Below are positions 1 through 11,044 of a DNA stretch of 64,000 nucleotides, in pieces (position 1 is the first letter of the stretch; each line of letters begins with the position of its first letter). This DNA is from Ceratocystis colombiana (lineage: Eukaryota > Ascomycota > Sordariomycetes > Microascales > Ceratocystidaceae). The stretch covers positions 1 through 64,000 of the forward strand of contig JAOSLS010000129.1 in assembly GCA_026419805.1 (NCBI GenBank), given 5' to 3'. The translations under genes were made by a program, and so were the position numbers. Under the pieces are notes generated by a model. The model saw only the letters and a list, made by a program, of their open reading frames with translations, made no database searches and had not been told where the DNA came from.

Positions 1-2
1 TT

Positions 3-24
3 CCCCCCCCCCCCCCCCCCCCCC
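3..24. repeat. Poly-C tract (22 nt)
   Basis: Uninterrupted run of 22 C at the window edge. It is one of many long G/C homopolymers in the noncoding DNA of this window. Confidence 0.95.
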
Positions 25-217
25 ATCCTTCCGCTTTGGCAAACGGGTAGCCAGCAGGTGCACGGGTGCACAGGACAGGTGCACAGGACAGGTGCACAAG
101 ATCATGTAGTATGTGTGCCATGCAGGCCCTCTCCTGCACATCAAGCGGCTAGATTGGAGAATAGGCCAATTTTCTAAATCGCCGGATACTCCCCCCCCCC
201 CTTCCTTCTTTTATCAG

Positions 218-243
218 CTCTCTCTCTCTCTCTCTCTCTCTCT
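218..243. repeat. CT dinucleotide microsatellite
   Basis: About 13 copies of CT just downstream of a C10 run, continuing into a TTC-rich tract. Confidence 0.95.
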
Positions 244-2115
244 TCTTCTTTCTCGTCCCCTAGACCGAACATCCTTGAACTCTGCAAGGGAACAAGAAAA
301 TCCAGGCTGGTCTGGATGCGGGAAGATTTGGAAATCAGTCCTCAAAGCGGTTTAGACCATCCGCGCAGAGTTGGAGGAGGAAAAGAAGGAAAATGGTAGG
401 CTTTTCTTGTGCATCCTTCCTTGCCCCCCTCCTCGCTTCCCTCGCCTCTACCTTTTCGCTTTCTTCTGCTTTAGCTTTAGCCCCCAGGCAACTTGGCTAC
501 TGATATTCTTGCTCTTACCATTCTTACTCTGCTTTCTTACTGGCCGGTGGCATTAGCATGCACAGACATTCTTGGCGGCTCTTCTCATCTTTGACTAACG
601 AGTCTGGCCTGTTTGGCCGTGGAAGCGAACGAACGAGAGACCCTTTGTCGTCCCTTGTGCCATGGAGCTGAAAGGAAATAAAAGACGAGGGCTTATAAGG
701 CCGGAGGGCCGATGGGAAGAGGCTAGAGGAGGGATGTTTGCTTCGGGATGAACGCTAGGGTTATCCATACAGCTAATGCATTTCGTCTTGTCTACCCCTC
801 CATTTCTTCTCTTGTCCTCTCATTGATTCTCTGCCTGCTGCCGACGTGTCGAGACCTGCAGGACGGGAGGAGAAAAGGGACGCGGGGAGCAAGGGAAACC
901 AGGTGAGCCTTATCTTGCATGCATTCTGTCTATGCCGTCCCCTCTGTTGGGGGTCTGACTAGACGCCAATAACCGCACAGCTGTCGTGCAGCGTTGGCTT
1001 CTGTGGTCTCGATGGTACTAGGTACTATGCTTGCTATAGGCTGGTTGGAAGCTGCTGCTGGATGGGGTACGAGGCGACTGACCTTCGTTTTGTGTCCCCA
1101 ATGCAGGCAAACAAGAGCAGCCAAGCTTTAACCTTTCCAGGCTTTGGATCCATAGCTCAGGTGAGATCGTAGTGGCGTTTTTCTTTTCCCTGGCTTGGCT
1201 TGGAGAGAGAAAAAGACATTGTGGTGAGGAGGAGAAGCGTGTAAGTGGCGGCTTAGTGGTGTAAATACAGTGGGCGTAGTGTTGATTACAGCACTATCTT
1301 GGGTCCCATGGCCTAAAATACAGGCGACCTATGTTTGTTATAGCGTCTGTGACGCTGAATATAGACGAGGACCTTGCCCTAATTCAATATCCACCCACTA
1401 ACTGGAGGGGCCATTAGCTACAATGTTTTGGCTTTATTTTATAGCTAATAATATTGCAACACACGGAGCTGAAGTTGCAGCGACCTAACATCAGTCCTTT
1501 CTCCAGCTCCTAAACCTACTCGATACATATCTTTTCAGTCACTAGCGTAGGCCCTCCACTAGCTCAACATTTTGCTTATAGTAGTGCCGAGGTTGAAATC
1601 GCCGCTCTTATCATGAACTAAGGCGAAGAGGGCCAAAGGACGGAACACCAAGCGAAGCGCGGAATCAAGCAACCTAGTGCCAAGACTGGCCACTACAAAG
1701 ACCCTCTCTGCTTGTTAGACAGACTGTTCCCGATCTAGCCCGCAGCCAGTAAAAGAGAGAGATAGACACAGACAAGCCTAAAAGCAAAAGCCCTAACTTT
1801 GCAAGTCCGCCAGCCCCGCCCAAGTATCTGGTGCTGTGCACTTCCCCCTCCAAGTGCTTAGCAAGGTGGCGAAAGCCTGCCTGTCTGGGACTGGATCTCG
1901 GGACCAACTGGCACTGGTTCTGGCGTTGAGCCGAGAGAAACTGGAACCGTCGTTGCTGTTAACACGCAAGTCGCCAATCATCGGCCACCAGCACCTACAG
2001 TGGCAAGGATGCACGACACTATCTCAACACCAAGCCGCTTCACGCTCCAGCAGAAGCTTCACTAGCTATGCTGCCGGGAGGGGAGGCGCCCAGCGCGGGC
2101 ACCAGCGCCAGGACT

Positions 2116-2181
2116 AGCACCAGCACCAGCACCAGCACCAGCACCAGCACCAGCACCAGCACCAGCACCAGCACCAGCACC
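2116..2181. repeat. AGCACC hexanucleotide array, 11 copies
   Basis: Eleven perfect AGCACC units. The array lies inside an ATG-initiated open frame on the + strand (2068-2451), where it reads as alternating Ser-Thr. It is also open on the - strand (2062-2319), where it reads as Gly-Ala. Neither frame resembles a known protein, and I treat the array as a microsatellite, not as coding sequence. Confidence 0.9.
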
Positions 2182-5100
2182 ATGGATAGACCTTTTCACA
2201 TATGCAGGACACCAAGATATCCTGACCCCTACGAGTGCTGCCAGTGGTCCCATCTTACAGCTATGTTCCCTGTTTTGGGGCTTCGTGGACCCCGAAAAGA
2301 GGTCATCGGTTCCCTGCACGGTGGACCTTGTATCTGCTTAGTCTCTTGGTTCTTTTTTAGTTCTTTTTTGCTATTTCTTTTTCATTCATTCTTTGGTGAT
2401 TCTTTTATTATTTTCTTTTACCTCTGCCAAGAAATAACGGCACGTTTATGATGTGTGCACTGTTGTACCACCGCACCCGGTCGTCCTCATGCAGGTCCTG
2501 CTCCTTCCCTCCCCCCTTCTTGATACTTTACTATCACGACTAGCCTCGGCTCTTCGCTCTTTGTTTCTGCCCCCCCCCCCCTTGGCCCCAAGACCCCTTC
2601 TTGCCTTCATATTTCCTGTCTTCCTTCATCCTAATGAGCACCAATACAGGCCTTGAGCTTTGCCAGTCAGCCAAAAGTTAGGGGCTTGGCCTCTGTTATC
2701 CCGTCTACTCCTAAACGGCGCAGCTGAACCCTGAGGAAGGGAAATATTGAACCAAGAGAAATGCAAAAATAAAAGGAGTTGGGGACCATTCATCACCTGT
2801 TCTCAAGACCACCCATCCAAGCTCAGCTGGGCTTTGGAGAACCCAAGGCTATCTGGCACAGCTAAGCACAGCCCCTCGGGCTCTAAGCGAAGCGGCCTTC
2901 TGATATCATCGCTGCGTCACAAAGAGGCACAGACGACTGGAGTTGGCCGGTGTCCTGGGGCCCCATTCACCTTGTTGTCTTGTTGTCTCTCCACTTGTCC
3001 AAGTGACAAGTAAGAGACACCTATCGCTTGCCTGTTCGAGAGAACCATTGTATCGCCACGTCCAAACATACGGATGCTTGTTGACTGGGATAGTTTGGAT
3101 AAAGATATCTACGATCATTCATCTTGGTCCCGGCCTGGGCTGAATATCGATTGGCCTGGCCTGGCCTGATCCGGCTTGTATTGGACTAGAGCTGGACTTG
3201 ACTTGGGCTGAATTAGAAGTTCCGAGGCCCAGCCTGAATATTCTTTTTCCTTTTTTCCTTTTTTCCTTTTAATATTCTTATCTTTATTTCCAACTCTTCT
3301 CTTGTCACATTTTCCCGCTATTACGCGCCTCTGCTCTGCTGCCCAGGCATCACGAGGTGCCGAGGCGTGTACAGCGGAACTTTAGTCTAGTCTAGTCGTG
3401 TGCAGCATTTATGTGTGCGGGCGTGCGGGCGTGCGTGTGCTGCTCTGGCTCCGGCCGCTCCCTCTTCCCCTTGTTCCCTCATATCACCCCGTGTCTGTAT
3501 CCCCATCACTCGCCCTCATCATGTCTCAGTCTTAGAGGTGATTTTCTCTCAATGCCTCTTTGCAGCCCTTGTCTTTCTCCATGTCTCTCGTTTCTTAACC
3601 AGACCCCCGGGGCGTGTGCATATATATTCAGTCCGTCTGCCTTACTCATGCATGCAGATGCTGAGCAAGCCAGAGGTCCCTTGTGCTTCTTTGGTCGTAT
3701 CCTGATCCCCCTAGTATCAAGAACAGCGAAAGATTCTACCCTACAGTAGCGAGACTTCTATTTGTCTTTCTTTTCCTTCTTCACACCCACTGCAGAACAT
3801 CAGAACCCCCTCTTTCCTCTTCTCCAGTAGCCTATTTCCTCCCTATCAGAAGAATATTCCTCCCTTGAAGTCCACACCTCGCTGCATGCAACCACCCAAG
3901 CCAGACTGGCCCTGTTTCTTGCCCCCCTTTGCAGATATCTTTTACTCAAAAGACCCAAGACCCAGAAGGAGCGGGCAGAAAATTCCAGGCCTTTCAAAGC
4001 CGTTTGGACCCCGCTCATCTCTTCCCTAGATTACCGCCGTGTCTCTGCCTCTCTCACACTTTCTTTCCTTTCTTTCATGCAAGCGAGATGCTAGCTATCT
4101 ACAAAAAAGCCTGGATTCTTAGTGAACTGTCTCAAACCATGTCCTCTTCCGGCACTTACAACAGACCCTATGTTAACCCTAATATACATATCGTACGGTT
4201 CTACCCTAGTGGTAGATTGAATGCGAGCCTTGGCGAGAAACATGGCACAGTATGAAATGTATGAACGAAAAGGCTAGTGGGCAAGCTAGGGGAGGGCAGC
4301 ACAAGATACTTGTTTCTTCGCCACTACTAACAAAGGCCGGAGCAAGGACAGACGGGTTGAATAGTTTTGGACACTAGACTACAAAAGGCCAAACATATGC
4401 CTCTATTCATCAAAGAAAAAGGTATGAGAGGAGGAGGAGGGGGGGGGGGGGAGAGTATGAGACACACGCTAGCAATTGTACGGGTTGCGGAATCCCGGAC
4501 ATACCATACATCCTCAATCTTACTGCCATTCAAATGTAATCGTTGTTGTTACTGATAACCTGATAGACACATCTGACTTGGCTTTAACGCAGGAAGCTCG
4601 TCTGAACGACCCACCAACCAATCAACTGTTGCACCTCGTTTCCTTGTCACAGCTTCTCGTGTACTGAATTGCCTTATCAAAGGGCTTACATCGAAGACCA
4701 GGACAGAAGAAACACCCTTTGGGCCTTGTATTGGGTGCTGCAAATGTCTCTCCGCTGGAGGAGGGCAGCTTGATTTGCTTTCGGGCGGGGAAGTAGAGGC
4801 AAGTGTACATGTGTATGTGCCATGAAACAAACGCTGTTCTTGCTGGCTACTAGAGATGCTCTCGGACACAAAGGATGAAACCTGTCGACAGTAATATTTC
4901 TCTAGCCGTCGACTGAAGATAATACAGACCTGCATATAGTATGCCATGGCCGTTGGTGATGCAGTGTGTTCGTATCTGCACTGACGTGGAAGCGAGCCGC
5001 CGAGTCATCCAAGCTGCGCAGAATGACAAAGCAGAGTTATTTGAACCGAATCAAGCCCGGGTTTCAGGCTACATGTTCCGACAGGGCTAGATTTTAGGCA

Positions 5101-6269
5101 CCGACCAGCCACATGCACAATACTGATATCTAAGGCTGTCGCGGGGGTAGCTGGGTTAGTAGTCGTATCAATAGAGCTTGAAACACTATGGAAGTCTAGA
5201 CATATGCTGGTACTATGCTTGTATCCAAGCTTTGAACCTTACATATCACTATGTAGTCCGCTTTAGTCTGTATTGAAGATAGAAAATATGCGAATGGGAC
5301 ACTGGAGCAGTTCAATAGAAAAACTCTTACACAGCCGTGGATCAACTTAGCTCAAGCGAATGGAGTCTCAATCCTTACCTCGCAGAGCCGAGGCACGAGG
5401 TTGTTGAGATAGTCCCACTTATTGTCATCCCGTGTAACAGCAAATTTGTGCCACTAAAGTTGGCAGCATCAAGCATATGGAAATCAACGAGAAAGCAGCT
5501 ACAGGCGCCAGTGACGGCTCTGAGAGCGTTGAAAAAGGCCAAGATTGCAGGCCTGTATCAAAACTCATGTTGAATATAGCTGAGCTTATGTTGACGGTAA
5601 AACGTATGGTTAACTAGAACGAGTGTAGTAGCTTACACAACGTAGAGTATGGCAATATAGCATGTGAGAGTATACAGATACAAGCTAGATACTTGGAGGA
5701 GCAAGCAGAAGTAATGATGAAAAAAAAAGGGGCAATAAGGCAAGTGTACCTTGTATTGATGTGTCTCTTTGCTGCACAAAGAAGCCCTGGTCCAAATCAC
5801 ACTTTGGTCTACCCGTCTTGAATGGCGGTGCGTCTTGCAATCAGTACATAAAGCCGGGGGAATTGCAGGGCAGGGCATCGTCTTGCGCATTGTGTATGGG
5901 GCCCGTTGAAGCATTGAGACGAATCCTTTTTTGGATGGCGTTATGATGGGTAGATCGTAATAGGAATAGGGTCAAGTGTCTATGATGTCACTATGCCTGA
6001 AGGGGGCTATGGAATCATCATGTTAGTCTTGGAGGCGTATTTTTATGATGCATGGATGCAGATACAGAAAAAAAAGACCGATACAATTTTACGTGGATAT
6101 TGTCCCTCCGAGAAAATCAACAAGAGTGTCCTGCCAGTTAAACGCCGATTACCTTGCAAATACCGCCAAAAACGACAAAAAGTACTACATAATAGAAATA
6201 AGCAAAGATACTGCGATGAGCCCGCAGATCTCAGCCCCCACCTGGCCCACCTGGCCCAGTCCAGCCTCT

Positions 6270-8211
6270 TTAGCGCTTTGCCGGCGGCGGCCCCATTTTG
6301 GCAGCTCCTGTATCAATCCTCTTGCTCGCCGGCAGTTCCGGCACTTTGAACCCAGAACCTCCGCCAACCTGCGTAAACGTGCCGCTCTTGAACCACTTGT
6401 CCTGGTCTGCCTCGCGTTTGCGTTTGTTTGCCTCACGGATTTTGGGATCTACAAGCTCGAGGCCTTGCACTGGAGTGAATGCTAAACTGGACTGCAGTCC
6501 ACTGGCCCCGCTACCGCCTGCTCCAACTGTTGTGCCCACGCCGGAAGTGCGCAAGCCGCTGTTGCCAGGCAGCTGCACGCCGCCAAGATAGCCGGACCGT
6601 AGCGAGGATGCCGCGCCGCTGTTGATTGACGATGCCAAGCCGCCCCACCCTTTGTGCTTCTGGCTGAGCTTGGCACGTGTGCGCTGGTCCACCTGTAGAC
6701 TGCGGATGCGGCCATCGTTGGAGGCGCCAATCATCCCCATGCCAACAGTACTGTCGCCAGTGCCAAAGCCAACTTCGCGCTCCTCCTTGCCAAAAACCAT
6801 ACGGTTCTGTGCCTTGCGCAAATCAGTCATGGCTGTCGCCTCCTTGGCCTTGCGTGCACGACGGCCGCCTCGTTTCCGTGCAGGCTTGTCGTCAGGCACA
6901 GGTAGCGCACGCTGGCCCTTGTTTGGCGGTGGAATGGTTAGCTTGTCCAGGCGTTCAAGACAAGCCTCGCGTAGACTTTCGCCGAGCGAACCACTAGGAC
7001 TGTTATGGATGCGGTCGGCACGCGCGGCGAGAACGAGTTTAGCAGAGACAATACGCATGGCCTGACGCTTGAGGTCGCTAGGGATGCCCTTGATAATTGG
7101 TGAGTGGAAAAGGAAACCTTGCTGCCGGACACCCACGTTGGTGGCCATGCCGGGCCCGCCCTGCTTCTTTGAACCCCAGGCGGCAATATTGCAGGCGGGA
7201 GTTTTGGACAGACCAGTCAGGCCACCAGCAGCATTGAGCAACTGGGCAGCAGTCAGCGAGCCCAGGAGAACTGTGAGATTGGGCGCAAAGATGTTCATGC
7301 GCGACTGCACGTACTCTGTGAGTGTCGTCTTGGCTTTGTCCAGTGTGATCTGCAACTCACAGGCGCTCAAAACGCGATTCAGTTGCTCGGGCGTCATTTC
7401 TTGCCCCTTGGACTTGGTCGCTTCCATGGTCACCACCAGGAGAGTCGGGCCATCTAGTACTTGTCTCAGGGTTGTCTGGAGGGGGTTTTCGGTAGAAGTT
7501 TGGAGGGACTTGATACTGTCGGCGTCCATGGGGCCATTTCCAAGAATGGCGACAACCTTGGCATACTCTAGAGGATTTGTCACTAGCGTTTCGAGCTCTG
7601 GAAAGCGCACAGAGTAGTGGTCGCGAATGAACTTGTGCACTAATACAATCTCGCCGTCGATATGTGTCGAGAGTCCGTTGGACTGAGTAAGAAGATGGTA
7701 CTCGGGGTGGTCTTCGATGTTGCCAATCATGTTTGTTTGCGGTTCAGACTTGAACTTTTCGATTTTCTGCGAAACGAGAGTCCATATGGTCAGGTTTTGG
7801 TTCATGTCTGTGGTTCAATGTAAATGCTGTTCAAGCAAGAAGGGGAAGGGAAACATTCTAAAAACATACCTGAAGCACTGGCTGGAGTGTTTGCATGAGA
7901 TTCGCAACACTGCGGACGTCTGTGACACCGCCTAACTGCATCTTTTCAATCTTGACCTTGGCCTCCTCCTCGTCCTCGGCTGGCTGTACGGACTGGCTAT
8001 TGTCGTCTGTCATATTTGTATCTTCGTCGTCGTCCTCATCATCCTCCATATCATCCAAGCCTCTAGAAATCGGCTTTAGACCGCTACCTCCGCCTAGCGA
8101 CCAAGGCTCGGAGCCATCATTCTTGCTCTGGCCCTCCTCATTAGGGGCTTCCTCTTCGGACGCGAGATCGTCCTCAAAGTCCTGCAGAAGTTCATCAGCA
8201 AGGGTAGCCAT
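6270..8211 (-). CDS. prp31: Pre-mRNA splicing factor Prp31 (U4/U6 snRNP)
   Basis: Exons 8211-7870 and 7766-6270, giving 612 aa. The intron (7869-7767, 103 bp) has donor GTATGT, a CTGAC branch site and acceptor CGCAG. Prp31 binds the 15.5K-U4 snRNA 5' stem-loop and bridges U4/U6 to U5 in the nuclear tri-snRNP. Visible parts are an acidic N-terminus; a coiled-coil segment (HKFIRDHYSVRFPELE, about 155-170); the Nop domain around PACNIAAWG and GIPSDLKRQAMRIVSAKL; and the basic Prp31 C-terminal domain (KRGGRRARKAKEATAMTDLR ... NRMVFGKEEREVGFG). The ATG at 8211 has a good context (GCCATGG); the upstream in-frame codons contain no other ATG. It is divergent from clf1, another spliceosome gene, with 561 bp between the starts. 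Confidence 0.95.
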
Positions 8212-8772
8212 GGCTGCGCCGGACAAGCTGTATTGGATAAAGTCGCTTGATGAGGGAGATCCGATAAATTGAAAGTGAGTGAAGAAAAAAGAAAATAGGG
8301 CGACTGCGTAGCTTCAAAGATGATATGGGCGGTTTGTAGTGGTGAAAAGGAATGACAAGGCTGAGGAATTTGTTAAATTGGTTGCAGCTAGAAAAAACAT
8401 GCGAAGACGATCGCGACAAGGCTAGAAATAGTGGGGCAAGTACTAGATAAAGCTTATCTATTGGCTAGACTTCTTATCAGCTTGTTCTACAAGCTACAGC
8501 CTTGTCCACTTTTTCTTTTCTTTTGGGAGCCTTGTCTAGCCTCTAACATCTAACCGTGAACCTCGTGTGATAGCTCCTAGCTTCTTTTTGCTGCCACCCA
8601 ACAGCTAATCGACCATTCGAATCACAGTTTTATTTCTATCTTTTCAGCTTGAGTTTTCCGCTCTTTTCCCTCCAGCCTTGGGACTATTAAGTGTCTTGAA
8701 CGCAACCGCAAACTCAAAACCAAGCCCCTCCCTAGACCGAGTCACTCTACATCTCTCGACACATTGCCCATC
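8212..8772. promoter_or_regulatory. Shared intergenic region of prp31 and clf1
   Basis: The 561 bp between two divergent ATGs must hold both 5' UTRs and both promoters. I see pyrimidine-rich tracts ahead of clf1 (about 8500-8680) and no clear TATA box. Co-regulation of the two spliceosome genes is an inference from the arrangement alone. Confidence 0.55.
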
Positions 8773-10853
8773 ATGGAGTCTCGTGGTCCACCGCGCGTTA
8801 AGAATAAGGGCGCCGCGCCCGTTCAGATCTCAGCTGAGCAGCTGCTGCGCGAAGCTGTGGATAGACAAGAAGTAGACCTCAAGGCGCCTACGCAGCGCTT
8901 TGAGGATTTGGAAGAGCTTCATGAGTTCCAGGGTCGCAAACGCCGCGAATTTGAAGACTATGTACGGCGTAATCGCATGAACATGAACAACTGGCTGCGC
9001 TATGCGGCCTGGGAGATGGAGCAAAAGGAATATGCGCGAGCGCGGTCCATCTTTGAACGTGCCATGGACGTACATCCCAATGATGTACAACTCTTTGTGC
9101 GCTATATCGAGGCTGAGATGAAGACACGCAATATCAACCATGCCCGAAACCTCCTTGACCGTGCGGTCACAAGGCTACCCCGCGTTGACAAACTCTGGTA
9201 CAAATATGTGTACATGGAGGAAATGTTGGGCAATATTCCTGGTGCGAGACAAGTCTTTGACCGCTGGATGCAGTGGCAGCCCGAAGAAGCAGCGTGGAGC
9301 GCCTACATCAAGTTTGAGAAGCGATACGGCGAGTTTGACCGATGTCGTGATATTTTTGAGCGCTTTACGGCGGTGCATCCCGAGCCGCGCAACTGGATCA
9401 AGTGGGCCAAGTTCGAGGAGGAAAATGGAACCAGCGAGCTTGTACGGGAGGTCTTTGGCGCTGCAGTTGAGGCCCTGGGTGAGATGTTTGTTAACGAGAA
9501 GCTGTTCATTGCCTATGCCCGTTTTGAGGCTCGGCTTAAGGAGTATGAGCGCGCCCGTGCCATCTACAAGTATGCTCTCGACAGGTTACCGCGATCCAAG
9601 TCTCGGGAGTTACACGCCGAATACACGACCTTTGAAAAGCAATTTGGCGACAAGGATGGTCTGGAGAATGTAGTGCTATCCAAGCGACGGGCGCTATACG
9701 AATCACAACTGAAGGAGACGCCGTCGAACTACGACGTTTGGTTGGATTTGGCACGCTTAGAAGAAAGCGCGTTGGATATTGACAGGGCTCGTGACGTCTA
9801 CGAGAGAGCCATTGCGCAGATTCCGCCAGTAGAGGAGAAGCGTTACTGGCGACGGTATATTTACCTTTTCATCTTTTTTGCGCTCTTTGAGGAGGAAATT
9901 GCACAAGACATACCTCGAGCTCATGAAGTATACAAGGTGGCCTTGCAACTAGTGCCACATAAGAAGTTTACTTTTTCGAAGCTATGGCTCTTGAAAGCTC
10001 AGTTCGAGATCCGCCAGGGTGACTTAGCAGCGGCACGTAAAACTATGGGCACGGCAATCGGTATGTGTCCAAAAGATAAGAGCTTCCGTGGCTACATTGA
10101 GCTGGAGCTGAAGCGTGAGTTTTCCTTGACCGCCACCCTTTTTTTCTATGTAAACACCAAGTTAATAACACAAATACAGTATTCGAATTTGTGCGATGTC
10201 GCCAACTCTACGAAAAGCACATTGAATGGAACCCATCCAACTCCCAGACGTGGATCAAGTTTGCCGAGCTGGAGCGCGGCCTGGACGATATTAATCGCTG
10301 CCGGGCTATTTTCAACCTGGCCATTTCACAGGACTCTCTTGATATGCCCGAGCTGACGTGGAAGGCCTTTATTGACTTTGAAGAGGAAGAGGGTGAATAC
10401 GAGCATGCTCGTGATCTCTACGAGCGTTTGCTGGAAAAGACTGACCACGTCAAGGTATGGGTCTCATACGCCCAATTCGAGCTCAACATCCCTGAGGATG
10501 ACGAAGAAGAGGAGGATGACGCGGATGAGAAGGTCAGCGATGAGGCCAAGTCACGGGCACGCAAGATCTTCCAGCGTGCATACAAAACGTTACGTGACGG
10601 CGAGCAAAAGGAGGATTGCGTGACGTTGCTCAACGCCTGGCTGTCGTTTGAGCACACCCACGGGTCGGACGAGGACCAGGACAAGGTGCAGAAGCAAATG
10701 CCGCGCCGCGTCAAGAAGCGACGCACAGCCGAGGACGGCACTATCGAGGAGTTTGTCGACTATGTGTTCCCGGCCGACGACCAGCAGGTCAAGAATCTGT
10801 CGGGCATCATGGCCATGGCCCAGAAATGGAAACAGGCTGGAGAGGGGCTATAG
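8773..10853 (+). CDS. clf1: Pre-mRNA splicing factor Clf1 (Crooked neck, HAT repeats)
   Basis: Exons 8773-10114 and 10180-10853, giving 671 aa. The 65-bp intron has donor GTGAGT, a TTAATAAC branch-like site and acceptor ACAG; splicing joins ELELK to LFEFVRCRQLYEK in frame. Clf1 (Syf3/Crn) is a scaffold of the Prp19/NineTeen complex and is needed for tri-snRNP addition and spliceosome activation. Nearly the whole protein is HAT (half-a-TPR) repeats, each with a W...Y...E/ARxIFERA pattern (e.g. NNWLRYAAWEMEQ, ARSIFERAMDVHP). An acidic insert (DDEEEEDDADEK) lies late in the protein, and a basic stretch (RRVKKRRT) near the C-terminus. Length matches the fungal family. The start follows a Kozak-like CATC context; the upstream in-frame codon is TTG, not ATG. 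Confidence 0.96.
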
Positions 10854-11044
10854 AGGGTGCAAACCTGGCAAGAGAAAGAAACACCATCAAAATATGTACG
10901 TGGTCGTGTTGATAGATTTAATGACATACAAGCTAAGCAACCCTAATTTGAACCCAAGTTTGATAAGAAACAATCAAGCAGCCTTAACATTATACAGGAA
11001 CTAACTACCAACTCGCTCGTTTCAATGTTTCTCTCCATTTAATA

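Larger units (their letters stand above)
1..6269. other. Gene-free stretch, simple-repeat rich
   Basis: No open frame here resembles a known family or forms a convincing spliced gene. The stretch holds a C22 run (3-24), a short tandem repeat built on a CAGGACAGGTGCA-like unit (about 55-97), a C10 run and a CT microsatellite (190-243), an AGCACC hexamer array (2116-2181), C12 (2570-2581), G13 (4439-4451) and many pyrimidine-rich tracts. From about 4950 to 6200 the sequence becomes AT-richer and loses the CT tracts. Intron-like motifs occur (GTGAGC near 903; a CTTTAACC...CCAG acceptor near 1139), so noncoding transcripts or the UTR of a gene outside the window are possible. None can be assigned. 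Confidence 0.6.

Noticed and set aside
1130..1170. Possible tRNA A-box (TAGCTCAGGTGA)
   Set aside because: No B-box, anticodon arm or acceptor pairing follows; reading the other gaps by eye also gave no convincing tRNA.
2116..2181. Tandem array considered as a CRISPR-like or satellite repeat
   Set aside because: The units are six bases long with no spacers; it is a plain microsatellite in a eukaryotic genome.
6622..7617. + strand frames of 147 and 182 codons opposite prp31
   Set aside because: Antisense to conserved Prp31 exon 2; no similarity to any family.
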